A DNA stretch of 64,000 bases from GWE2-40-63 sp050179685 (GCA_050179685.1 JBFXEW010000020.1:38820-102819), one strand, 5' to 3'; shown: positions 53,831-62,668, counted from the stretch's first letter. Notes: generated from the letters alone by a model not told the origin. Translations and numbers: made by a program.

Positions 53831-55354
53831 TTACAATTCACAATACTCGCCGTCGTAGCTTAAATTTTTACAAGGATAGCGCCAGGTAAGGTCGGGTTCT
53901 TCAATCAACGAATCGGCATGTTCAGGCCCCCAGGTTCCGGCCGGATAGCCATACACCGGAATATCGGGCTGGTTTTTCCAGGCATTTAAAATGGGTTGTA
54001 CAAACTTCCAGGCTTCTTCCACCGCATCGCCCCGAATGTAAAGGGTACTGTCGCCCTGCATGCAATCGAGTAACAAACGTTCGTAAGCTTCCGAAATTCT
54101 TCCGTCGTTAAAATCGGAATAATGCACATCCATGTTGGCCGTTTTTACCTTGAAACCCACTCCGGGTTCTTTCATTCCAAACTTAATCAGCAGCCCTTCG
54201 TCGGGTTGTACCCGAATAACCAGTTGGTTCTGCGTATTTATCTGTTCGTATTGATGCGAAAAAATATGGTGCGGCGATTTCTTAAAGTGAATCACAATTT
54301 CGGTTACCTTGGTAGGCAGGCGCTTTCCACTTCTGATGTAAAAGGGTATGCCGCTCCAGCGCCAGTTGTCGATAAAAAACTTCAGGGCCACATAGGTTTC
54401 GGTCCTGCTGTCTTCGGCCACGCCTTCTTCGTCGCGGTAGCCGGGCACTTTTTTGCCTTTCACTTTGCAGCTGGTGTATTGTCCGCGAATTACGTACTTC
54501 GATACTTCCTCCTCTTTAATTGGCCTGAGCGATTGAAACACCTTCATGGTTTCGTTGCGGATGGCAGTCGATTCGGCCAGAATGGGCGGTTCCATGGCAA
54601 TTAGTCCGACCAGTTGCAACAAGTGGTTTTGTACCATATCGCGCAAGGCTCCGGCATTATCGTAATACCCGCCCCGTTCTTCAACGCCCAAATCTTCGGC
54701 CGATGTTATCTCCACATGGTGAATGTAATTGCGGTTCCACAAGGGCTCAAAAATTCCGTTGGCAAAGCGGGTTACCAGCACATTCTGCACCGTTTCCTTT
54801 CCCAGGTAATGATCAATCCGGTAAATCTGATCTTCGGCAAAATAACAAAGCAAGCGTTTATTCAGATTTCTAGCCGACTCATAATCGACGCCAAAAGGTT
54901 TTTCAATAATGATGCGCTTCCACGATTTTCCCTCTTCATCCTTATTTATTCCGGCAATGGCCAGTCCCTGCGCAATCTTCTCGTACAAAACCGGCGGCGT
55001 GGCCAGGTAGTAAATGTAATTCTCCGGAATATCGCTTTGAGCACGCAACTCGTCGAGGCGGCTCTTTAGCTTCACATAAGCATCGGGATTACCGGTGTCG
55101 AGTGGTTCGTAAAACAAGAGCTTCAAAAAAGCTTCTTTCTGTTCGTGGTGTTCATCCTTCTTATCAATCCATCCGGCCATTTTCTTACGGAATTTGTCAT
55201 CCGTGCTTTCGGTGCGACCAATTCCCAGAATTAAGAACTGTTCGGGCAGGTGTTTTTGCTGATAAAGTTTAAACAAAGCGGGAATCAGCTTGCGCTGGGT
55301 CAAATCGCCCGACGCTCCAAAAATGGTAAGTATATGGGGTTCTGTAGCATTCAT
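53831..55354 (-). CDS. zwf: Glucose-6-phosphate 1-dehydrogenase
   Basis: 507 residues, standard length. It oxidises glucose-6-phosphate to the lactone with NADP(+). Motifs: IFGASGDLTQRKLIPALF for the dinucleotide fold, and the active-site RIDHYLGKETVQNV with the catalytic His region. It is first in the zwf-pgl operon and divergent from gnd. TACCTTTG (minus, 55387-55380) fits a -7 box 25 bp before the ATG. Confidence 0.97.
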   Translation of the reverse strand: MNATEPHILTIFGASGDLTQRKLIPALFKLYQQKHLPEQFLILGIGRTESTDDKFRKKMAGWIDKKDEHHEQKEAFLKLLFYEPLDTGNPDAYVKLKSRLDELRAQSDIPENYIYYLATPPVLYEKIAQGLAIAGINKDEEGKSWKRIIIEKPFGVDYESARNLNKRLLCYFAEDQIYRIDHYLGKETVQNVLVTRFANGIFEPLWNRNYIHHVEITSAEDLGVEERGGYYDNAGALRDMVQNHLLQLVGLIAMEPPILAESTAIRNETMKVFQSLRPIKEEEVSKYVIRGQYTSCKVKGKKVPGYRDEEGVAEDSRTETYVALKFFIDNWRWSGIPFYIRSGKRLPTKVTEIVIHFKKSPHHIFSHQYEQINTQNQLVIRVQPDEGLLIKFGMKEPGVGFKVKTANMDVHYSDFNDGRISEAYERLLLDCMQGDSTLYIRGDAVEEAWKFVQPILNAWKNQPDIPVYGYPAGTWGPEHADSLIEEPDLTWRYPCKNLSYDGEYCEL

Positions 55355-55379
55355 TCGTATAAAATCTAAAATTAAGAAA

Positions 55380-55387
55380 CAAAGGTA
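55380..55387 (-). promoter_or_regulatory. Candidate -7 box for zwf-pgl
   Basis: TACCTTTG on the minus strand, 25 bp before the zwf ATG. A second -7-like box for gnd on the plus strand, TATTTTTG, is at 55468-55475. Neither has a clear -33 partner. Confidence 0.4.
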
Positions 55388-55606
55388 AAAAATGTCGGCA
55401 TCATTGCCTATCGATAATTAACATAATAGCATAGAACAAATTTATAGCAGAGTTCTGGCATAATTACTATTTTTGCCACGGTTTCGCTATGGCAATAGTT
55501 CTGCAAAGCAAAACAAACCAGTGGCTATAACGTTTAAATTCGACAAGCATCCGCTTCTTTAAACAGTACAAACGGACATATAACTAGACCAATAAAAACT
55601 TAGCGT

Positions 55607-57061
55607 ATGAAAACATTATCAGATATCGGATTGGTTGGACTTGCCGTGATGGGCGAAAACCTAATCCTGAACATGGAAAGCAAAGGCTTTACCGTTACTG
55701 CTTACAACCGCTCACTCGAAAAAGTAGATATATTTCTGGCCGGAAGAGCCAAGGGTAAAAACATTCGGGGCGCCCGTTCCATTGAGGAATTGGTGAACTC
55801 GCTGCAAAAACCCCGCAAAATCATGCTCATGGTAAAAGCCGGTCAGCCGGTCGACGATTTTATTGAAACCCTGCTACCCCATCTGGAAGCAGGCGATATA
55901 ATTATCGATGGCGGAAACACCAATTATCCCGACACCAACCGCAGGGTGGCTTATGCTGAAAGTAAAGGGCTGCGCTATATTGGTACCGGTGTTTCAGGTG
56001 GTGAAGAAGGAGCCCTGAACGGCCCCAGTATTATGCCTGGCGGTTCAAAAAGCGCCTGGAACGAAGTAAAACCCATTTTCCAGACCATTGCAGCCAAAGT
56101 TGATAATAATGTTCCCTGCTGCGACTGGGTGGGCGAAGGCGGTGCCGGCCATTTTGTAAAGATGGTGCACAACGGCATTGAATACGGCGACATGCAAATT
56201 ATCTCAGAAGCCTACCACCTGATGAAAGACGTTCTGGGTATGAGTGCCGACGAAATGCACGAGGTGTTTGCCGAATGGAACCGTGGCGACCTGAGCAGTT
56301 ACCTGATTGAAATTACTTCCGACATACTAAAACAAAAAGACAGCGACGGACAGCCCCTGGTTGATAAGATACTGGACACTGCCGGACAAAAGGGTACCGG
56401 TAAATGGACGGCTATCAACGCCCTCGATTTTGGCATTCCGCTTACGCTGATTGGTGAAGCGGTTTTTGCCCGCGCTTTGTCGTCGTTAAAAAGCGAACGC
56501 CTTGCTGCATCAAAAATTATTGAGGCCCCCAAAGCCCGCTTTAGTGGTGATAAAAAAGCCTTTATCGATGCCTTGAAAGATGCGTTATTTGCTTCAAAAA
56601 TTGTGTCGTATGCCCAGGGTTATACCCTGATGCGCGAGGCGGCCAAAGAATTTGGCTGGGATTTAAACTACGGAGGTATTGCCCTGATGTGGCGTGGTGG
56701 ATGCATTATCCGTTCATCGTTTTTAGGAAAGATAAAAGAAGCTTTCGACAAGCAAGCCGATATTAGCAACCTGCTGCTCGATCCCTTCTTTAACCAACAG
56801 ATGGCCAAGGCCCAGCACGGTTGGCGCCAGGTTATTGCCACCGCAGTAACACACGGCATTCCGGTTCCGGCCATGGCCTCGGCACTAAGCTATTTCGACG
56901 GATTCCGCAGCGAGCGCCTGCCGGCCAACCTGCTCCAGGCACAACGCGACTATTTTGGTGCACATACCTACGAGCGCATCGACAAAGCCCGCGGAGAATT
57001 CTTTCATACCAACTGGACCGGTCAGGGTGGCGATACCGCATCGACTACCTACAATGTTTAA
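55607..57061 (+). CDS. gnd: 6-phosphogluconate dehydrogenase, decarboxylating
   Basis: 484 residues, full length, NADP-type. It converts 6-phosphogluconate to ribulose-5-phosphate and CO2. Motifs: IGLVGLAVMGENLILNMESKG (nucleotide-binding start), GGEEGALNGPSIMPGG, KMVHNGIEYGDMQ at the catalytic Lys, and the C-terminal FHTNWTGQGGDTAS tail. With zwf and pgl on the opposite strand, all oxidative-branch enzymes are present within 4 kb. Confidence 0.97.
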   Translation: MKTLSDIGLVGLAVMGENLILNMESKGFTVTAYNRSLEKVDIFLAGRAKGKNIRGARSIEELVNSLQKPRKIMLMVKAGQPVDDFIETLLPHLEAGDIIIDGGNTNYPDTNRRVAYAESKGLRYIGTGVSGGEEGALNGPSIMPGGSKSAWNEVKPIFQTIAAKVDNNVPCCDWVGEGGAGHFVKMVHNGIEYGDMQIISEAYHLMKDVLGMSADEMHEVFAEWNRGDLSSYLIEITSDILKQKDSDGQPLVDKILDTAGQKGTGKWTAINALDFGIPLTLIGEAVFARALSSLKSERLAASKIIEAPKARFSGDKKAFIDALKDALFASKIVSYAQGYTLMREAAKEFGWDLNYGGIALMWRGGCIIRSSFLGKIKEAFDKQADISNLLLDPFFNQQMAKAQHGWRQVIATAVTHGIPVPAMASALSYFDGFRSERLPANLLQAQRDYFGAHTYERIDKARGEFFHTNWTGQGGDTASTTYNV

Positions 57062-57232
57062 TGGACAATGAACAATTTGCAATGAGCAATGATCAATGTA
57101 CAATTAGCAATGAAGAGTGAACAATGAGGTGCCAGTTGACAGTCTTCAGTCGACAGTTTGCAGCCAAAGATCAATGAGTAATTAGTCCACATTAGCAGTA
57201 TGCAGTCTTCAGCCAATTAATAATAAACAATT
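57062..57232. repeat. Low-complexity repeats after gnd
   Basis: Repeating words such as AATGAACAATTTGC, AGTTGACAGTCTTCAGT and GCAGTATGCAGTCTTCAG. Same word family as at 49850 and 59750. No gene. Confidence 0.7.
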
Positions 57233-57371
57233 AACCTCGATTCGTTAAAGAAATTCACCCCATGAATCCCCTCAAGGGGATACTAGCTCCGATAGAACAG
57301 GCAAGTCTTTCCACCGTGGCGGACAGATGTCCACCTTGGGGGGGGTGAAATATGCTTAACTAATCGATATT
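57233..57371. mobile_element. MITE-like element, copy 2 (reverse orientation)
   Basis: 139 bp. Its right end read inward, AATATCGATTAGTTAAG, and left end AACCTCGATTCGTTAAAG match the ends of the copy at 27095; inner blocks TTCACCCC and GGGGTGAA frame the core. The core, read on the minus strand, shares GAGCTAGTATCCCCTTG-like blocks with copy 1. No coding frame. Confidence 0.7.
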
Positions 57372-57637
57372 GAATAAGCAATTAACAATGAATAATATAC
57401 AGAATACTTTGGGCCCCCGAAAGCTTTCGGGGCTGTGATTCTTTGTGGGCTCTGTGTTATAGCTTTTATGATAGTAATAGAATGCAAAGCATTTCCTTTG
57501 CGACACTGCACCCTGGCGGCTAATATTTCACCACTCCCGATAGCTATCGGGATATCACAGAGCTTATCTTAAAGGATCTGTTGTTTTCACAATAATCAGT
57601 GTACCAATTTTTAGCAAAACTTCGCTGTTAACACTGT
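57372..57637. repeat. Perfect palindromes in intergenic region
   Basis: CCCCGAAAGCTTTCGGGG (57415-57432) and TCCCGATAGCTATCGGGA (57535-57552) are 18-bp perfect palindromes. The 14-mer GCATTTCCTTTGCG at 57489 recurs at 59328. No gene. Confidence 0.65.
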
Positions 57638-59173
57638 TTAACTTGAACTGTTTTTATCGGTAAGACAAAGGCTGTAGAAATCGAGCCGGCGGTTTTTCAA
57701 ATTGGTTACGGCGCCATGCGAATGCAATTCTTTCAGTAAATCGAGATCGACATCTACAATCAAAGTCATTTCGGTATTGGGTGTGGCTTCGGCTTTTACC
57801 CCGTTGGTGGGAAAAGCAAAATCGGATGGCGTAAACACCGCCGATTGGGCATATTGAATGTCCATATTATTCACCTTGGGAAGGTTTCCCACGCTTCCGG
57901 CAATGGCTACATAGCATTCGTTCTCGATGGCCCGTGCCTGAGCGCATCGGCGAACGCGGGTATAGCCGTTTTGGGTGTCGGTTAAAAAGGGTACAAAAAT
58001 AATCTGAACCCCTTCGTCGCTCATAATACGCGATAACTCGGGGAACTCAATATCGTAACAAATCTGCACCCCTATTTTTCCGGCATCGGTATCAAAAACC
58101 TTTAGCTTATTACCACCCGACAGCCCCCAGTAGCTGAGTTCGTTGGGCGTGATATGAATTTTTTCGTATTGCTCCCAGGTTCCGTTCCGGCGGCAGAGGT
58201 AGCCCACATTATACAACTTTTCATCAATCATGTAAGGCATGCTTCCGGTAATGATGTTTACATTATACGAAATAGCAAACTCAACAAACTTATCGCGTAG
58301 TTGCTCGGTGTACTGAGCCAACTCGCGCACGGCCTCCGATTCTTTTAAATGATTGTAGATGGACATTAAAGGCGCATTAAAGAACTCGGGAAAGAGAATA
58401 AAATCGCTTTTGTAATCGGACACCGCATCGACAAAAAATTCAATCTGTTCGTACAAAGAGTCCAGGTTATTGAAAGTACGCATCTGCCACTGCACCAGTC
58501 CGAGGCGTACTACCGATTTGGGATTGTTTATCAGCTTTTCACTCTGGGTATAGTAAATATTGTTCCAGGCCAGCAGGGTGGCAAATTCCATCGACTCTTT
58601 ATCGCCTTTCAGATAATTCTTAAGCACTTTACGCACGTGAAAATCGTTCGACAATTGAAAATGCAGCACGGGATCGTGAATCTCGGTAAGCTTAACCTTT
58701 TGGATGTATTCTTTGGGCGATAATTCGTGGGCGTAATTGCTGTAATTGGGTATGCGTCCGCCTGCTACAATGGCTTTTAGGTTCAGGTTTTCGCATATTT
58801 GTTTGCGTCCTTCGTAAAGCCTGCGCCCCAAACGCAATCCACGGAAATCGGGATGAATAAAAATTTCTATTCCATAAAGCACATCGCCATCGGGATCGTG
58901 GGTATTAAAGGTATAGTTTCCGGTAATTTGTTCGTAGGTATGTTCGTCGCCAAATTTGTTGTAATCGACAATTATGGATAGCGCACTTCCGGCAATTTTT
59001 CCGTTAACCAAAACGCAAATCTGTCCGTCGGGGAACTTATCGAGCAGGGTTTTGATGTGATTTTCGCGCCAGTAGTATTCGGGCATCTGTTCGTAAGCTT
59101 CAATCATCGACGATTTTAGTTGCTGGTAATCTTCAATCCGTAGATTACGCATTTCAATTTCCTGAATATCCAT
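57638..59173 (-). CDS. GNAT acetyltransferase - carbon-nitrogen hydrolase fusion
   Basis: 511 residues. The N-terminal part (about 1-205) is a GNAT-like domain (EIFIHPDFRGLRLGRRLYEGRKQ is the acetyl-CoA loop). The C-terminal part (about 220-505) is a nitrilase-superfamily hydrolase with the catalytic triad: Glu in FILFPEFFN, Lys in YEKIHITPNE and Cys372 in GVQICYDIEFPE. Such fusions are common in Bacteroidota and may process amides or carbamoyl compounds; the substrate is unknown. Single gene. Confidence 0.93.
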   Translation of the reverse strand: MDIQEIEMRNLRIEDYQQLKSSMIEAYEQMPEYYWRENHIKTLLDKFPDGQICVLVNGKIAGSALSIIVDYNKFGDEHTYEQITGNYTFNTHDPDGDVLYGIEIFIHPDFRGLRLGRRLYEGRKQICENLNLKAIVAGGRIPNYSNYAHELSPKEYIQKVKLTEIHDPVLHFQLSNDFHVRKVLKNYLKGDKESMEFATLLAWNNIYYTQSEKLINNPKSVVRLGLVQWQMRTFNNLDSLYEQIEFFVDAVSDYKSDFILFPEFFNAPLMSIYNHLKESEAVRELAQYTEQLRDKFVEFAISYNVNIITGSMPYMIDEKLYNVGYLCRRNGTWEQYEKIHITPNELSYWGLSGGNKLKVFDTDAGKIGVQICYDIEFPELSRIMSDEGVQIIFVPFLTDTQNGYTRVRRCAQARAIENECYVAIAGSVGNLPKVNNMDIQYAQSAVFTPSDFAFPTNGVKAEATPNTEMTLIVDVDLDLLKELHSHGAVTNLKNRRLDFYSLCLTDKNSSS

Positions 59174-59448
59174 AGTATGTGTTTAATTTTCGTTTAAATC
59201 TACAAAATAAACACACATCAGTAGCTTTAATGTTTAGTGAAAACAAAATTTTTGCGTTTGTCTCTGGTTTCAATATCTGATTTCCTTTTGCTGCATAAAA
59301 AATGAAACAGTCGGATTATAATGCGATGCATTTCCTTTGCGCTTTAGCGCCTTTGCGGTAAAAAAATTGCAATGTAATTGTAGGAGATACACAACAAAAC
59401 AGTATCTTTATTCTGTCAGAACCAAATCAACCTATAAAAAGTAACTTT

Positions 59449-59688
59449 ATGGATATCTGTCCTAAAACTCCAAAGTGTCCGCTATTTAACGACGGTTTGT
59501 TAAAGCGGCAGGAATCGGCTGAAACTTATAAGAATTTGTATTGCCGGTCGACATCGAAATTCAAAGAGTGTAAACGATTTATTGTATCGGAAAAAACGGG
59601 TAAATGCCCCAATTGGATACTGCCCAATAGCTCGTATCCGATGGAGGAAATTATTACCCGCATGAAAAAAGAAGGGCTTATTGCCTAA
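59449..59688 (+). CDS. Small five-cysteine protein of unknown function
   Basis: 79 residues from the ATG at 59449, preceded by a purine-poor but workable leader. Cysteines at positions 4, 10, 32, 41 and 53; CPKTPKCPLF at the start and ECKRF, KCPNW later. The spacing could bind a metal or Fe-S cluster. No signal peptide or membrane segment. The sequence looks conserved rather than random, and it is flanked on both sides by non-coding DNA. No family is recognised with confidence. Confidence 0.7.
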   Translation: MDICPKTPKCPLFNDGLLKRQESAETYKNLYCRSTSKFKECKRFIVSEKTGKCPNWILPNSSYPMEEIITRMKKEGLIA

Positions 59689-59749
59689 AAACTCCTGAAT
59701 TCGGGTAAGATACTGAACAGGTTTTTTAAGCTTGTATGGGAAAAGTATG

Positions 59750-59880
59750 GGCAATTAACAATGGGCAATGTGCAATTAGCAATTAACAATGGGTAATGTA
59801 CATTTAGCAATTAACAATAGGTAATGTACATTTAGCAATGAGTAACCAGTTCACAGTTTGCAAAGAACAAATAACAAAAT
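59750..59880. repeat. Low-complexity repeats
   Basis: AATTAACAATGGGCAATG, AATTAGCAATTAACAATG and ATGTACATTTAGCAATGAG words repeat, as in the other intergenic low-complexity stretches. No gene. Confidence 0.7.
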
Positions 59881-60097
59881 TCAAAGAAAAATCAGATAGC
59901 AAATACCAAAGATTAGTTTATCTACGAACCGCCGAACGGACGGGCAGGCCTGTCTGCCTCTGGTAGATTAAAATGCGAAGTATTTCCGTTGTGCTTTTGT
60001 GGTAAAAAAAAGAAAACCAAAGAAAAAACAATAGCTTAAACATAAAACTCAGGGCTTTTTTAGTGAAAGATGAGGAATGAAGGGTGTATTTTACAGT
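59881..60097. other. Gene-free stretch before the 20-21-bp array
   Basis: No gene. It includes a diverged copy of the 59328 word set (ATGCGAAGTATTTCCGTTG at about 59970) and a short GC-rich palindrome-like patch. Confidence 0.4.
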
Positions 60098-60561
60098 AAA
60101 ATTTGCCTGTTTTTAAGCAAATTTGCCCAATTTTAGGCAAATTTCCCTGAATTTAGGCAATTTTGCCTGATTTTAGAGCAAAAGGTCTGAATTTGGAGAA
60201 AAAGGTACGATTTAGGTAGCTTTTGGTCTGATTTTAGGCAATTTTGCCTCTTTTTGGTACCTTTTGGTATGAATTTCATACAAAAAGCTATGAATTTTGC
60301 CCACTTAGGTCTGAATTTAAGCAAATTTGCCTCTTTTTCATTCCAAAAGGTCTCTTTTTTGCCCAAATTGGGCTGATTTTAAACCAAAAGGTATGATTTT
60401 CATACAAAAAGCTCACTTTTTCGTACCAAAAGCTATGATTTTTACCCCTTTTGGGCTGAATTTAGAGAAAAAGGTATGATTTTTATACAAAAAGCTCACT
60501 TTCTTGCCCCTTTTGGGCTGAATATAGAGTAATAGCCATGATTTTTGTACTAAAAGTACTG
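60098..60561. repeat. Array of about 22 degenerate 20-21-bp units with covarying palindromic junctions
   Basis: Units of 19-22 bp follow one another without gaps from 60098 to about 60529, with two weaker units to 60561. Each begins with an A/T run and one of AATTTGCC, AAAAGGT, AAAAGCT, TTTTGGGC or CTTTTGGT and continues TGAATTT or TGATTTT. At most junctions the end of one unit and the start of the next form a palindrome around a 4-6 bp A/T core: AGGCAATTTTGCCT (three forms), GCCCAAATTGGGC, TACCTTTTGGTA, CATAC...TATG, ACCAAAAGGT. The arms differ between junctions but still pair. A 77-codon frame on the minus strand (60366-60133) lies inside and is not credible as a gene. Confidence 0.85.
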
Positions 60562-60586
60562 CTTATTAATCCCTTAGCTGTATTTT

Positions 60587-61315
60587 TTATAGTTTTAATC
60601 CAATTCCAATCATTAAATGGTAATTTTTCCAATCTTTGGCTGAACTATTATTTACTAAATCATTAGTTAGCACATATTTGAGTCCATAATTAAATCGTGA
60701 TAATATTACTCCCTTTAATCCACTACTTAAACTAATCTCATAATCAAGTTGTATAGATAAACCATAATCTATTGAAGTATAATCCTTTTTTATATTTGTG
60801 TCATATTTTTGCGTTGGTTCAATTAGAATTACTGGGTCAGGTTCTGCAAATACAAGTCCTGCAGTATCAATATATGAAGTTCCTTTCTCATTGGCACTAA
60901 TTAATAAACCAAGGTATGGTCCAGCAGAAATTGTAATTGGTATTTTATCAGATAAACGACATTTTATCAAAACTGGAAAGGTTAGGTATGAATTTGTTAA
61001 ATTACCTATATTCTCAATTAGTCCTATTTTATCGTTTATTTTAAGAGAAGTCAAATTATAATTCAATCCAGTGCTTATCGAATATTTACTGTTTAGATTA
61101 TAAGAAATTAAAACTTCCAAAAAATAACCAAAATTAGAACTATAATCAGTCTGCGGGTGATTATCTATCTCAGGCCAAATTTCAATTGTACTTTTATATG
61201 GAATTGTCAAGGTAGTTCCAAAATCAAATTGATAATTAATCTTTTTTAAATCTTGCGCGTTAATTTCTCCTAATGAGATTTGTCCTAAAATTAGAATCAT
61301 TAAAATCTGTTTCAT
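60587..61315 (-). CDS. Outer-membrane beta-barrel protein (OMP_b-brl type)
   Basis: 242 residues with a signal peptide (MILILGQISLGEINAQ). The rest alternates polar and hydrophobic residues in strand-length stretches (YQFDFGTTLTIPYKST, NSKYSISTGLNYNLTSL, ITISAGPYLGLLIS), as in the PorT/OMP_b-brl_2 group of small barrels. It ends in GIGLKL. The region is AT-richer than the metabolic genes. No partner gene is adjacent. Function unknown, possibly a small porin-like or structural barrel. Confidence 0.8.
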   Translation of the reverse strand: MKQILMILILGQISLGEINAQDLKKINYQFDFGTTLTIPYKSTIEIWPEIDNHPQTDYSSNFGYFLEVLISYNLNSKYSISTGLNYNLTSLKINDKIGLIENIGNLTNSYLTFPVLIKCRLSDKIPITISAGPYLGLLISANEKGTSYIDTAGLVFAEPDPVILIEPTQKYDTNIKKDYTSIDYGLSIQLDYEISLSSGLKGVILSRFNYGLKYVLTNDLVNNSSAKDWKNYHLMIGIGLKL

Positions 61316-61651
61316 ATTGTCTGTATGTTCGTTTTTGATTTGGTTGGCAACTATTTACTAAAAACATCCAACTTCCTTATATCTTCCCAAAATTGGGTGG
61401 ATATGTGAACAATGTGCGTTTAATATTAATAGGTGTAGTCTGGTTTCACTTGTGTTTGGTTATAGCTAACCAAAGCTATAAAATTATTTGGTAAACAGTT
61501 ACTTTGCACGCCAATAATTTACCATTAATAGCCTTACAGGCCGGCAATTAAAGCGCTAAAGGAGTAGCTTTTATTGGTAGCGGGGTTTGGGGTATGAAAA
61601 AGGGCCACCCCTTGAGGCAGCCTCCTTGCTTTTATACCGGGTGTGATTTTG
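61316..61651. other. Intergenic region between the beta-barrel and DoxD-DoxA genes
   Basis: 336 bp without a gene. It holds the terminator of the DoxD-DoxA gene (61596-61622) and presumably the promoter of the barrel gene at 61315. Nothing else recognised. Confidence 0.5.
61596..61622 (-). terminator. Terminator-like hairpin after the DoxD-DoxA gene
   Basis: The minus-strand sequence GGCTGCCTCAAGGGGTGGCC followed by Ts repeats the hairpin at 35408 almost exactly. It lies 30 bp after the stop at 61652. The outer stem is weaker here. Confidence 0.55.
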
Positions 61652-62668
61652 CTATTTTTCAATCCTATGTTCCCAATAGACACCGCTAATATCAGTGATT
61701 TTAAGGGTATAAGCTCCTTTTGATAAATTTGCTAAAGCCTTGTTTGGCAAGTTTATTTTTGCCTTTGCCCCTAAGGGAACAATCAAACTGTGTTTGCCCG
61801 GTTTTATTTTAGCAATATAATAGTTCGAAATACTTTCATTTGTTAAAGAAGCTAATTCATTTTGTGAAAGCTTAAGTATGGTATTGTTTTGCTTATCAAG
61901 CAATTCTATTGAAATTACCCAGGAACCATAAACATCTGCTCCTTCGGTCCTGAATACATCAAAAGAAAGTATCGAATTGTCAATTTTGCCTTCGGAAATT
62001 TCAAGCTTTGGTTTTACTGATTTATTGTGCAGAGTTCCCCATAAACCTCCGTGAAATACCTGGTTGGTCATTAATGTTATGCCAAGAATAAATAAGGAAC
62101 CAGCCAATACAACTTTAGGAAAAACACCTTCCTTTATCGGCAAGGTACCTGAACCCATCCAGGCAAACCAATTCTTTTGGGTAAAAGCAAAATTGTTTTT
62201 CATCAGGTAATTATCCAACGAGAACTTTCCACTTCCGGTTAAAAACAAAACAAATCCAGTAGCAATACCTAAAACACCAATCTGCCATTCGTCTAAGCAG
62301 GTTGTTCCTATCCATCCGGAACCCAACAAAATACCCATAGCTAAACCAAATACCCCAATACTCATTATTCGGGTAAACAAACCGAAAATGATAAACAAGC
62401 CTACCATACCTTCAATAATAGTAAATAGTACCATATTTAACCAAAGCACATCAGGATTTTCTACTAAATACTGAATTAAGGGTTTTATACCTAGTGCATT
62501 GGGAAGAAAATGGTTAAATTTTTCACCTATATAACCCACCACTTCGGGGTCAAGCTTGTTGGTTAATATAGTTCTTCTCCAGAAAGCTGAAAAATAGGTC
62601 CAACCTATTACTAATCTTAATGCAAGTGCCAAAAGCCCTGCATCATTTTTTATACTTTTATTTGTCAT
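61652..62668 (-). CDS. DoxD-DoxA fusion membrane protein (thiosulfate:quinone oxidoreductase-like)
   Basis: 338 residues. The N-terminal half (about 10-170) is a DoxD/DoxX-type four-helix membrane domain (LALRLVIGWTYFSAFWRR, GLFTRIMSIGVFGLAMGILL, WIGTTCLDEWQIG). The C-terminal half (about 190-338) resembles DoxA (GGLWGTLHNKSVKP, ISIELLDKQNNTILKLS, AYTLKITDISGVYWEHRIEK). In Acidianus, DoxA and DoxD are separate subunits of thiosulfate:quinone oxidoreductase. In Bacteroidota fused forms exist with unproven activity. An enzymatic role here is inferred. Confidence 0.85.
   Translation of the reverse strand: MTNKSIKNDAGLLALALRLVIGWTYFSAFWRRTILTNKLDPEVVGYIGEKFNHFLPNALGIKPLIQYLVENPDVLWLNMVLFTIIEGMVGLFIIFGLFTRIMSIGVFGLAMGILLGSGWIGTTCLDEWQIGVLGIATGFVLFLTGSGKFSLDNYLMKNNFAFTQKNWFAWMGSGTLPIKEGVFPKVVLAGSLFILGITLMTNQVFHGGLWGTLHNKSVKPKLEISEGKIDNSILSFDVFRTEGADVYGSWVISIELLDKQNNTILKLSQNELASLTNESISNYYIAKIKPGKHSLIVPLGAKAKINLPNKALANLSKGAYTLKITDISGVYWEHRIEK

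Noticed and set aside
60133..60366. 77-codon frame inside the 20-21-bp array
   Set aside because: Low-complexity product made by the repeat; no homology or start signal.
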